From contig CM019227.1 of assembly GCA_009741485.1 (NCBI GenBank), positions 11,881,647 through 11,945,646 on the forward strand: a stretch of 64,000 bases of DNA. The letters run 5' to 3'. Source of the DNA: Malurus cyaneus samueli (Eukaryota; Chordata; Aves; Passeriformes; Maluridae). This document shows, piece after piece, positions 53,601-64,000 of this stretch. The notes under the pieces were generated by a model. That model did not search any database. It saw nothing but the letters and a program-made list of their open reading frames with translations, and was not told the origin of the DNA. How positions within the stretch are numbered: position 1 is the first letter of the stretch; each line of letters starts with the position of its first letter. Made by a program: the position numbers and the translations under genes.

Positions 53601-56600
53601 GAAGCTGGCTTCAGTCAGCAAAATTCACAGATTATTCTGCCAAAGAAATAATCCTCAAGCTACTAATCCTTAGTTACAGTTTACTTTGGTGTTCTACAGA
53701 AGGATGCACTTCTGTAAGAACAGGCTGGGTTTAGTTTTTGTAAGGCACCAGGTAATATAAACAACTTGAAGCACAGTTTCCCCCCTACTGTATCTCTGCA
53801 ATGCTGATGACAATTTTTGTATGAGACAATTCTTCCCGTACAGTAACCTCCACCACCATTGTAACTTTTCTTCCAGAAGTACTCCAAAGGAATCAATAAA
53901 TTAACAATAGCATCAGCTTTTCTACTGATATGAATCAGTAGAGGGGGAGGCTATAAAGGCATTATGAGGTGGTGCCCCCAGGCATTTCTGTGCTTCTTGT
54001 GTTCAGAGAAGTCTAAGTACTCCCCCCAAGGTAGGAGAAGCCTTTAGGATGAAGCCACCCCAGACATCTTCAGCCAATTTAGCATCATGTAAAAATGTGG
54101 CACAAGGATTTCCTGCATCTCTAATTACTTGGTCTCAGTAACTGAATATATCTTAAAAGTGTCCCAGACTTAGAGGAGCTGCAAACTCATAATTTTTTAA
54201 TAGAAAGCACAAATTTTCAGTTTGAAAAAGAAAAAAAGAAAATTGACTTTTATGCCAGCAACACTCCTGAAAAGCCCTGATGTGACAACTGCAATCTGTT
54301 TAACATTTAACCCAAGAGACTGACTATCAAAGAGCAAGTAAGAGTTAGATTGCAGACAGAAATATTGTAAAAAGTATCAAATAGAAATAGTACCTACATT
54401 TAATAAAAGCAAAATAGAAAATGTCAAAACACCACCAATGCAAACACTGCGCCCATTCCTTCTGTAATTTATGGTGATATCAGAAGTACTCTGACATCAG
54501 AAGACAACTAATTTTTGTTGAAAGCAATCACGAGTGTTAAAAACCAACAACAGACAGATTGTGTGTTTTCCTGGGCCTTACAGTGCATTAAAATTGCTTA
54601 AATCAAAGAGTCTAATTATTTTGAGCACTTCCTGTTCTTGATGACATTTGTCTTGTTTTGTGTGTTTCCATGACTGTATGCAGTTGTCCTACTCCTTCTG
54701 CATGTCATTTAGAGGACTCCCCTAGAACTATGCCCTGAATTTTTGCGAAGCGTGGAGTCCAAGGTGATACTCAAGCGCTTTTTTTTTTAGCTGCACTGGA
54801 GGGAATGTAACTGCTACCCCTATCTCCCATCTCCTGTAAAACCAGGACTCCCTTTCATCGCTGCTCATCTTGGATACCTGGCTGTTGGCTCCAGATTAAC
54901 AGGGTTACAGGCAAGGTCCTACATTGTCCTGTCTGCTGACCCCTCCCCAGGGACAGCCCCACAGATCCAAACACAATGGTATCATCAGTTGTACCTTCCA
55001 GGCTCCTTCTGCAATTGCAGCTGATTGCTGTGCACTAACACAAACATAAATGGAACTGAGCTCTGCTCCTGTCACATCTCAAATACTGATCCACAGCTCT
55101 CCCTGATCTCTGCAAAGGGAACCCAGCATCCCTTCAGAGCACCGAGGCAGACAGAGCTCTGTTCCTCACTGTGCTGCCCCTTTCCTGCCTTCCCCATCCC
55201 ATCAATAGGGGTGATTCCTCCTTACTGCCATGGCCAAACTCTTCCCTCTACTCATTTGTTTACAACTGACCATCCCATAAAAGCAGCGATTCTCTCATGG
55301 GCCATGAGCAGAACAAAAACACCATGGTCTCCACACCCTTTCTGTCCTAGGAAACTACAAAAATGTGATAATAGACAGGGCACCATACAGAAAGGAAAGA
55401 CCTCTCTGGCCACCCAGAGTGTCTTACTGGTGCTCTTTCACTGTTTCTTGTTTTAAACTTAAAAGCTTCCCCTCTGGTGTCTGCTGTAATGAGCTAATGC
55501 AACACACTGCGTCATTCCAAATTATTACATGCAAGAATAAGCTGATCAATTTTAATAAACCCATTATGGTCATGTTCTGAAATAGGTTTTTTGCTTTAGT
55601 CTGTGCTGTAATAGCTAAAATGTCTCCTCTCCCTTCTTTAGACATATATATCTCTAATCTTCAAATAGCCTGAAGACAATTTTATGATGAACAAAAAATT
55701 ATGCAGTTAAACATAATGTAAATATGACTATATTCACTGCTGAACAAACTGACTGACTACTCAGTCTAACTTACAAAGAACCTCATTTCATTAGTTCCAC
55801 TGAAAAGCAGAATCTGAAATACTCATTTGTCTACAGCTGTAAGCGACTTTTTCAGTACATTCGAAACAAGTAATAATCTGTTCGGAGACTCAAAAAGTGA
55901 TCACACGAAAATTTCCCTGCATGAAAACACAAATTAAATTTATTATATAACTTTGGGCATTAAAACAAGAAGAAAATTTAACTCTAATTTAAGCTAATAA
56001 TGAACAATTATTACATTAAAGCAATGACAAAGCCCAAACTGAACAAGGAAGCCTATTAGGGGTTCAACTGCTCCTGGTTTCAGCGCACAACATTAAATAT
56101 AATGACTGCAAATGCTGACATTTTTCTGAGTGCCAGCCACACAGGTGCCCACTTAACAACCTAATTCATGGCATTTACTGCTCCATGTTCTGCTGTGAAA
56201 ATAAGTATTATCCTTCACTTAAGCTCAACTCTGCTCTTATCCTTACTCATCTCCCAGCAACGCAGAGCTGTGACAGCAAGCACAGTCCATCACTGCCTTT
56301 GGGTCTGTGCTTCTGACGAAATCATCACAAACACGAAAAAATACCTCAATGTACAAAAGCAAACTTAATTTAAAAAAATTCATACAAAGATCTATTACTT
56401 GTACTAGATTTTTAGTATTGATTCTAGTATTTTTATCATAAAATATAAGATCTGAGAAAACTGTGTAACTAATTACATCTCCAAGATTTTAATATCTAGA
56501 GACATAGATTTGCCAATCAGATTTTTCAGTTCAACTGTGGACTAGATTAGAGAACATGATCTAAAATACAAATAAATATATACTTGCTGAGGATTAAACA

Positions 56601-59128
56601 TTTGCTTCTGACAGCCCAGTGGTTTCTTTGCAATATGAGGCTGTCGGACGTGCATGGAGATCTCGGATGCTTCCCCACTCTGGGCTGATTAGAGCAAATT
56701 TAATTTCACAGTAAGCTGTTTGAGGCTTTGAACGCCCCATTAGGTTTTACTAGAATCAGATAATTACTACAAAATGTTTATTTATGCAACCACAGTGACA
56801 TTTCTTTAAACAGTTATTATTAAATGTCTAACAAATAATGTGCTACTTACCCAAATTCTTAGACATAATTAATTAACATTGGCTTAAGAGTTTGGAGAAG
56901 AAAATAGCCAAGAATCCTTTTGGTTTGGATTCCATCCTACCAAGCATATCAGAGACAGGTTACAATAGCAGAAGAAATGGATGCAGTGAGTTTATTTAGA
57001 TTAAGCTACCCTATTGTCAGGAAATTAGGTCCCACCTAAACCCTGCCCTATTGATCAGGCAGTGACATATTAATAGAAATGTTGCCTTGTATTCAAGCAA
57101 ATAAAACTTTTACCTATACCCTGATTCATTTTAAAGCCTCTGCTTCTGCCTTGCACCTGAGAAGTCAATCTGTGTCTTTTCTACTTCATGCTCTATTACA
57201 AATCTCTACTGACAAAGATTCAGGAATTGGGATTTAGCTGATAATTTTGCTGAAACTGCAAATGACACTGGAAAACAGCTGCCTGCTCCCCAGCTGTGCC
57301 ATGCTGCTGGGAGTTAAAAAAATACTCAAACTTGCTTTTGTTACTAAACCAAGCAGCCAGTTCAAATGGCAAAAAAAGCAGATAAAGTCACATGCTTATA
57401 GACATTTTTAAAGCTGGAACCATATATTAAGACACTATTTTTGAACCTGCTCATATGTCTGTTATATGGACAAATCAAACATAAGCATTCATTCTAGATG
57501 CAAAAGGGAATTTTTTGAGAATTAGTTATGTTTAGTTAAAACTTTACAAAATATCTCCTTATATACATGCCTCACTTAAGGACCAGCAGAGCAGCTTAAC
57601 TTTATACGGCCTTTTTTTTTTTAATTAATGATCCTTTGTTTTAGCAAAATGGGTTATTTAATGGTAGTTTAAAAGCAATATTAAAGCAGTTCACAGATTT
57701 TTTTCCTTTATAGAATGTCTTACCAGATCACTGTATATAGAATTAAGAACTTGAATTGGACCTGACATTTCTCTGTAATTTATTCAGTTCACAAATGTAT
57801 AAATGGCAGCTTGTGCATTTGCATGCAGATTTCAGCATCACATTCCTCTCTCATCCTGTGTGCAAAACCCACCAGCAGTGAATCTCCAGCTCCCAACACC
57901 TCAGTAACTGCAGTGTGACCACGCCAGTCCCGTGTGACGCAACAAAGCACCAGCCTGGTGAAGGCCAGGGCTCCGCTGGCTGCAGAGCAGCTGCAAATCT
58001 ACAGCTCTGTACAGAAAATGACTGGGCAAGATTTCCTAACAGGGAACAACATACATGGGCACGACTGTGGACTCTATTGAGTGCAATAAAATGAAGCATT
58101 TCCTCAACATTCCTTGTTCGTGGATCCCTGACCAAAAGACAGGGAGGACTTCCTAGGATGTACCAACTTCAACCCTTATACAAACCAAGTATTCACTGAC
58201 CCGTCCTGACCAGCCCAAGACGGTTTTTTAAGTATGAGAATTCAGAAAATTCACAGATTTTAAACAATAATGTTTTGACTAGGAACATATGCTATGGTGT
58301 ATGCTTTCCCCAATTTAGAAAATTAAGCAAATTAAAGAGGTATTTTTAGAGTTACCCTGTAATTGTGTTTGCAATTATACACGGCAGCCTGTGCCTGAAG
58401 ATTTGGTATCTATAAAAACTACACTTTTGGAGGAAGCCATGTTAAGGCACTCCATATTTAATAGAAACAAGAGACAAATATTTTGGACCATGGCAACTGC
58501 ACATCAAATTCGGGCATGGGAAGGAAGCTGAAGATAATCCAGTTAGTGATTTCCTCAGGAGAGAGGATGCCTCCAAATGCTACAGTGATTGTAAACAGAA
58601 ATGAAGCCATACCGCTGTCTGGCCACCAGAACCATCAGCTCTGATGTTCCTCAGCTCTGCAGCTTGTCTATTCTGAACGTAAATAACTTCACTCTCCTCT
58701 GCGGACGTGTCACAGCTCATAAGAGGGACTAATTGTATAAAAGCCAGAATGCCCATCTCATCTTGTATTCTGATCATCAAATCGTCAAGCAGGAGTCAAA
58801 TGGAGAAGTACTGATTTGAAAACCTGTCATTTAATTGCTCTCTAAATATGAACTCAAAATCCCAGCATTTGGCACCTGCTTTTAAAATGCTGCTGCACAT
58901 CATTGCCTGTTTTATTACATGAAGAAACACTGCATGGGAGACAGGATAGGGTATATAATTTTGAGGAGACATGCAGCCAGCAGTTTTGCTTTTCACATAA
59001 AGCACATACTGCTGCCCAAAATTGTAATTAGCTGAACTGAGCTGATGTGCCTTATTGAGGCTTTATGGAGGAGTTAAGAGCGTTAGGGGAACGTGCGAAC
59101 TCGTGGGGGAGAACGCAAAGCAGTGATG

Positions 59129-59153
59129 CACACACACAGACACACACAGAGCA
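59129..59153. repeat. CA-rich simple repeat with interrupting AGA
   Basis: Two CA runs are broken by AGA and lie in a GC-richer patch of the CPPED1 intron (about 59050-59500). Open frames on both strands across this patch look like chance. Confidence 0.85.
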
Positions 59154-60769
59154 CAGCGTGCAGGCAGGGGGAGCTGCCTGGCATGGCACAGTGTCCCCAA
59201 AGAGCAGAGACCTCTGGAAACAGCAGCAGGACAGCCACACATCCCAGTTGTAGGCAGGAGAGAGAAAGAGGGACACTGGGGCAGGCAGAGCACCTCCATC
59301 TCCAGCAATCTCACAGTGATTCTGTCAGTGTCAATTCTTTCCCAAATTCAGCACTGTGCTTTTTACACAATGCTGGACACCAAAGTAAGGCTGTACCTTC
59401 CACCACCACATGCTGCTACAGCCATGGGGCCTTGCCGAGGTGCCTGGCTGCTTCTTTCTCCCATCACACAATGTAATCTACTGACAGCTCGCAAGGCTGC
59501 AGCGCCTCAGTGACCACGAACACACCAGCAATGAGCTGTGTACAGTTTAGACACCTCTGTTTTCAGCTTGTCTATTGTAAGGGCCTTTTCTGTCACCTCC
59601 TGTTTAAACTATTCACGGTAATAACACATGCTCGGGCTCACAGTCTGAAACACACATTAGATGGCCCAGTAAAAACATGAAAATACATAACAGACACAAT
59701 CGTGGAAGATCTTACAATCCAAGCATGGCTCAATAAGAGAGTGAGAGACAGAGACAGCAAGCAAAGCAAGGTGCAGTAAGAAAACATTATTAAATCTGAC
59801 TGAGCTATGTAAAGCTGATTGAAACAATCAAATGTTTTAGCCTGTTCCATTTAGAAAAGCATGAAGGGTGAAACGTGTTATAAATAATGATTTGAAAACC
59901 CTTAATTAAACAATTTAATAATATAAAATAAAGGTAGGAAAAAAAATAGAAAAATGTCTCTACTTGGGCTTAATTGATGGAAAAGGCTGATGTGAGATTA
60001 TAGAGTACTGCACGACCTGCGTAGGGAATGTATATATTAGAGATTATTATAGCTTTGCATTAACTAAAGGAATTAGTATCAGTATTCACAGTGTATTTCA
60101 AGTGCCATAATAGTCAATTCCAGTGATTTTGATTTCTTGTAATTAACATATACACACAAATGAATTTAAAACTGCAAGCATAAACATTACTTGCTTACTG
60201 ATCCATTATCAGACTGCTAACAGATCAAGCTTAATCAAGTTCTATCAGGTTTTTTGTGATTATACACATTATTAGACAAGTCTCGTTTCATTTAGCCTCT
60301 AAACAGTTAAATTTACTACAGTCAGAGCTAGGTAAGTTTCCAAGAGACTTGCTGTCTTACCTGTTCTTTTACCCATGCAGGCAGAACAATTAATGAAAAA
60401 GAATTAAACACTTGGGCTAAACACCTCACATAAATAACTTCACTGGCTACAACTATGAAGTTACTGACAGCAGTAGCATCATTTAAAAAAATGCAGTTAA
60501 ACAATTTCCTCTGAAGGAATTCGGGCATTTAAAAATAGCTGCTGGATTCTCAGCCTCACAGTCAGAGTTTCTCAGTGGCTTCAGCAGGGTGACCTTGGCT
60601 GCCAACAGCTGAATTCTCTGCTACTGTAACAAAAGGTGTTGAAATGCTGACGGTGTTTCCTGGACACCAATGTACACTCAAGGTATGGGTGGAGAGGGAA
60701 GCACAGTGTTCACATTAAACTGGAACAGGAGGGACAGACAACAAAGAAGGTGGGGGAGTCAGCCCCATG

Positions 60770-61000
60770 TTTGGAGGGCACTATTCTAGCCAGGATCAGG
60801 AAAGAGCTCAGCTACTAATGGTGGGATTTTGCTACAGACCACCCAAAAAGGACAAAAGAATGGCTAAGTCTCCTATGAGCAACTTGAAAAAGTCTTCAGA
60901 ACATCACGGCTCTAATGGGTTACTGATCTCCCTGACACCTGCTGACAGCAACCCAGGAAACTTCAAATACAGGAGGCACAGACAATCCCTTGGCACAGAC
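60770..61000 (+). mobile_element. Degraded CR1 LINE fragment, endonuclease region
   Basis: Around 60825-60850 the plus strand reads TTTTGCTACAGACCACCC, coding for a CYRPP motif. This is the signature of the apurinic-type endonuclease domain of CR1 retrotransposons. About 60 bases further, the words GGCTCTAATGGG and CTCCCTGACACCTGCTG resemble the CR1 segment that encodes the conserved GDFN stretch and its downstream residues. The fragment is frameshifted and lacks the catalytic GDFN. No reverse transcriptase part is visible, so it is a dead, truncated copy inside the CPPED1 intron, in antisense orientation to that gene. The borders are approximate because the ends have decayed. Confidence 0.6.
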
Positions 61001-61386
61001 AGGCCAACCAGGGCCCACTCTCCTGGTCCTGCTACTCACACACACTGGAGTGCTGGGGGATGTACTAATGCCTTGGCTGTAGCAGCCCCCAAGGTTCCAA
61101 CTTGATATGAGAAAAAGAACACTTTTACAAATAAACTTCCAGAGTTTTAGAAAAATGCAGTGAAATACACACACTACTGGATCAGCAATATTTTGCAGAT
61201 TACTATTTCTGTCACACAAAATCATATTATACTTAATGCACACAAATGTCTTCAGAAGGAAGTCCTTCATTGTCATGGTGTATCCAAGAGTAAGCATCAA
61301 GTTCACAGAAATTATACTCAGTGACACAGTTGCACTACAAGGTATTGCTTAAAATTCTTGATTATGTACCACAATATTAGTGTTAC

Positions 61387-61425
61387 CAAGAATAGATATC
61401 CTATTCTTGATTATGTAATCAAGAA
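61387..61425. repeat. Overlapping inverted repeats
   Basis: The arms CAAGAATAG (61387-61395) and CTATTCTTG (61401-61409) are perfect inverted repeats with a 5-base spacer. The second arm overlaps another perfect pair, TTCTTGATTA (61404-61413) and TAATCAAGAA (61416-61425), with a 2-base spacer. The 15-base word starting ATTCTTGATT also occurs 49 bases earlier, at 61354-61368. Only one of the two hairpins can form at a time. Confidence 0.7.
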
Positions 61426-61491
61426 AAACTTCTGGAAATAATATTCAGAGTACAAACTACTTTTAATCAGCAGCTAAATACCAAGATATGA

Positions 61492-61616
61492 TTACTTCGT
61501 TGCTCTAATGACATCTGTAATGGATTCCAAGTGCTGTGCCTGATTGCTTCCCAGCTGATCAGGATTCTGTTCATCACTTCTAGCTGCTGGAATTCTGAGA
61601 TTTCGTGGGAGTTCCA
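61492..61616 (-). other. Speculative alternative terminal exon inside a CPPED1 intron
   Basis: On the minus strand an acceptor-like sequence, AATCCTTTTGCAG, ends at 61617 and is followed by 125 bases that stay open to a TAA at 61492-61494. Joined to the upstream CPPED1 exon, which leaves a single G, the first codon becomes GTG and 40 further residues follow before the stop. The predicted tail is polar (ELPRNLRIPAARSDEQ at the start, SITDVIRATK at the end), with a composition more like real protein than the AT-rich neighbourhood usually gives. An ATTAAA hexamer lies about 25 bases past the stop (61462-61467). I do not recognise the peptide. Against it: an open run of about 40 codons is not rare by chance, the pyrimidine tract is short, and one phase in three fits anyway. 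Such a transcript would lack GNHD and GHYH and could not be an active phosphatase. Confidence 0.2.
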
Positions 61617-62167
61617 CTGCAAAAGGATTCAAGACTGGTTCAGCTAAATGGCTACAGTGCTTGCTTTAAAACAGTCATTAAAAACTTTACCCTTAGTACT
61701 CCATGATAAACATCTTAAGTGAAGAGAGGAAGATCCATGTTCCCCACTCCCTTTTTCCTGACAGGCACTGATTAAAAAGCTGTATAATCTCCCTGTCCTT
61801 TAAGGCCTAGTCCAAGACTGCTATTCCACACGTATCTGCACCACAGAGCAATTCACTCTTACCTCTGTTGTCAGTTTAGACAGAAAGACGAAGGGCTGTA
61901 AAACTGTCCTTTTATGAACAACTTAATGGTTAAACTGTACTTGTATGTTTATCAACACATGGCAGAGCAAGCCATTTGTATAAACACAAAGGCAATAATG
62001 AAGTAAGTAATTGTTCCAGCTTAATATTCTACAATTCCTTTTAATAGTGCATTTCCTTAACCACTTTATATAACTACATGGTAATACAGGCTTGCAAACT
62101 ATTAACATAATTTCAATCAACATGAAATTATTAGAGAAGTTAAAATACGGTGGCTCAAGTGAAGTAA

Positions 62168-62210
62168 TCATAGAATCACTGAATCATTTAGCCTGGAAAA
62201 GACCCTTAAG
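62168..62210 (-). mobile_element. Short CR1 LINE 3' end
   Basis: The sequence TCATAGAATCACTGAATCA followed by TTTAGCCTGGAAAAGACC is the reverse complement of the CR1 3' terminus, with its tandem octamer related to ATTCTATG. Only about 40 bases are recognisable before the similarity is lost. The element therefore lies on the minus strand, severely truncated, within a CPPED1 intron. Confidence 0.75.
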
Positions 62211-63994
62211 TTTACTGAGTAATGAACTGCTCTTTCTTGCAATTTCCTGGAAATTGCACAAGACAGCTTCAAATATTTATACAAGGCACAGCACATCCAT
62301 CACACGATGTAGGTGATCTCACCAGTACAATCCACTCAGCTTCCTTTACATGTCTGTTAGCAAAATGAATAATGCTAATGTTTTGCAAAGCCCTGACAGG
62401 TTTGCATTTAAAACATTACCAGAGTCTGGGACATACACTGGCAAAAGGGACAATAAGGACTATAGAGAACCAGTGCTAGGAAATAAACCACAAATACAAA
62501 TAGTGCCACGGTCAAGACTTATTTCTTGTATCCAGCTATTCAATGCCCAGTGCAAGTCAGAAGATTGCTGACTCTAGTTCTTAAACTCTACCAACAGAGA
62601 AGCCTTAAAATAATGTTGTTTCAAGTCAGAAGAGACAGAAGTACTCATAACTTTGTACTGTTTCATGAGTCTTTGAGAAATACCCACGTAAAATGAAACT
62701 AACTTAGCCTCCTGGATATTTAAATTTTTTGAGTGAACGATCCTTTTCAATAGGATGTAAACATCCATTATTTGTCCTGAATTTTCTGCCTCTTACAGGG
62801 GACACTGAAACCAAACTATTTGGAAAACACAAATTAAAAGTCCTAGTCAAAATATTTATTGTAACTCTGCTATAGGAAGGAGAGACGATCCCCAAATTAA
62901 TGGAAGCACATAAGCCAATAAAACTGCATCATGACATACTTTATGATGAAGCTGAGGTGTTACACAGTAGATTCAATCAAGCTTAAATCTGTTGGTTTTT
63001 ACACTTTCCCACTCTTTCAGTAAAACTGTGTTCTGATCAAAAGAAAGCTTATTTCCAATGTCAATCAATTTGACAGCTAAAGTTTTAAAATTAACATTGT
63101 GGGACACTGAAAGAATTAGTGAAAGGTCTCCAACGTGCTCAAAGCCCTGCTGTGTGAGCAGGGGCTGGGAAGCAGCTCCTCGGGGGCAGGTGAGTATGAA
63201 GCAGAGTGCAGCACAAGGCTCAGGATGTTTGCAGCTCCCTGGGCAGATCGTGGCACTGGCAGGAACAGAGCCAGGGCTGGCTGCAGCTCTGCTGCTTAGC
63301 AGGGCTAACAGATGTGAGATACGGTGCTTAGATCCGCTTTCCAGACCACTTCTCAGCAGCTAACACCACTTCTCACTTCAATCCCAAGAAAAGTACATCT
63401 CCTTCTGGTAACCCACCTTTCTGGACGGGTAGTTCTTTTTCCTTTTGTAGTTCTTCCTCTCAGTGTATAAGGAAATACACTGAGCTCACAGTCCGACAGC
63501 AACAGGGCAGAGTTGCAAAAGTTTGAACTCGCTGACCCTTAGCATTTAAAAAATTTAAATATTTGAATTTATTAAGAACTAGAAGGCCAGAGAATTCTCC
63601 GAGCTTTACTCACTTTAGGTATTCAAAAAGTCATATCTATTTTTTGCTATTTTCTTGGCATTATTTTTCCCCAATGGCTAGAGCTCCTCTTTGTCATCTC
63701 AAAGGAGTTTTGTTTAGGAGAAAGACTTTTATTTCAAAGAAAATATTTCACTGAAAAGAAAGCAATTAACTCATGAAAGTACAGCCTTCAGATGAATGCT
63801 ACAGGAAGTCAGAATAATATCTCAAGAATAATCTACAAATCACACTTCCCCCCAGGAAAACACCAAAACAGGAACATAGTAAGTCCCATGAAAGACTATT
63901 TTGAAGACAAGACAAATAAAATAGCTTTATTGTAAATCTGAAATATAAAGAAAATGGAGTTACAACTTCAATTCTGCACTTTGAATTGCCTCAC

Positions 63995-64000
63995 CTGGCA
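63995..64000 (-). CDS. CPPED1: CPPED1 upstream coding exon, last 6 bases only
   Basis: On the minus strand the window begins with TGCCAG followed at once by GTGAGG, a strong splice donor. Read with one further base outside the window, this is ATG-CCA-G, the Met-Pro-Gly end of the CGDL...HAMPG segment that in CPPED1 proteins directly precedes the sequence of the next exon. The exon stops after the first base of a glycine codon. The next exon (50205-50627) starts with GA, so the junction restores GGA (Gly) followed by Thr-Arg-Trp, as expected for the family. The six bases alone would prove nothing. The call rests on the donor consensus, the matching phase and the fit to the family. The metal-binding Asp and GD motifs of the phosphoesterase would lie in the part of this exon outside the window. 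Confidence 0.8.

Larger units (their letters stand above)
50628..63994 (-). other. CPPED1: CPPED1 intron between the partial upstream exon and the GNHD exon
   Basis: This is a 13367-bp intron on the minus strand. The donor at the right end reads CAG|GTGAGG. The acceptor at the left end is a long run of T ending in CTTCAG before the exon base at 50627. The intron is phase 1. Its content is mostly AT-rich non-coding sequence without recognisable genes. It includes a degraded CR1 endonuclease-region fragment (about 60770-61000), a short CR1 3' end (62168-62210), a CA-rich simple repeat (59129-59153), an inverted-repeat cluster (61387-61425) and a speculative exon (61492-61616). The open frames inside it on both strands lack family resemblance. 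Confidence 0.85.

Noticed and set aside
55025..55456. 143-codon plus-strand open frame
   Set aside because: It has no recognisable domain and lies antisense inside a CPPED1 intron. Its Pro/Ser/Cys-rich composition fits a locally C-rich patch.
63121..63200. Donor-like CAG|GTGAGTATG on the plus strand near 63188
   Set aside because: The donor word is good, but no convincing acceptor or recognisable peptide is upstream, and the local open frame shows no family resemblance.

Overview
The window looks like avian nuclear DNA. It is mostly AT-rich non-coding sequence with few interspersed repeats. The recognisable repeats are fragments of the CR1 LINE, including 3' ends carrying the octamer ATTCTGTG in tandem or its complement ATAGAATC-type, which is typical of birds and other sauropsids. 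The only gene I can support with certainty is the 3' part of CPPED1 (calcineurin-like phosphoesterase domain containing 1), on the minus strand. I cannot name the species.

Layout. Bases 1 to about 36900 hold no recognisable protein-coding gene. This stretch has AT-rich intergenic-type sequence, a convergent pair of CR1 3' ends (5755-5818 plus, 6191-6380 minus), and an isolated GC- and CpG-rich island (about 17440-18720). Inside the island is a 43-bp minisatellite of almost eight units with an 86-bp alternating substructure. One exon-like open stretch with good splice borders (32191-32377, plus) is of unknown meaning. In mammals the neighbour on this side of CPPED1 is SNX29, lying tail-to-tail with it, but I saw no SNX29 exon here.

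CPPED1 runs right to left. The last six bases of the window (63995-64000) are the 3' end of an upstream coding exon. Intron 50628-63994 follows, then a 423-bp exon (50205-50627) carrying the GNHD metal-binding motif, then intron 38187-50204, then the terminal coding exon (37954-38186) carrying GHYH and the stop codon. The splice phases agree across both junctions. About the N-terminal third of the protein lies beyond the right edge. The introns contain a degraded CR1 endonuclease-domain fragment, a short CR1 3' end, a cluster of overlapping inverted repeats, and one speculative alternative terminal exon (61492-61616) whose phase fits the upstream CPPED1 exon.

I found no tRNA, rRNA, CRISPR array or operon-like structure. 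The window is mostly ordinary vertebrate intergenic and intronic DNA; the most unusual items are the minisatellite in an orphan CpG island and the phase-compatible cryptic exon.
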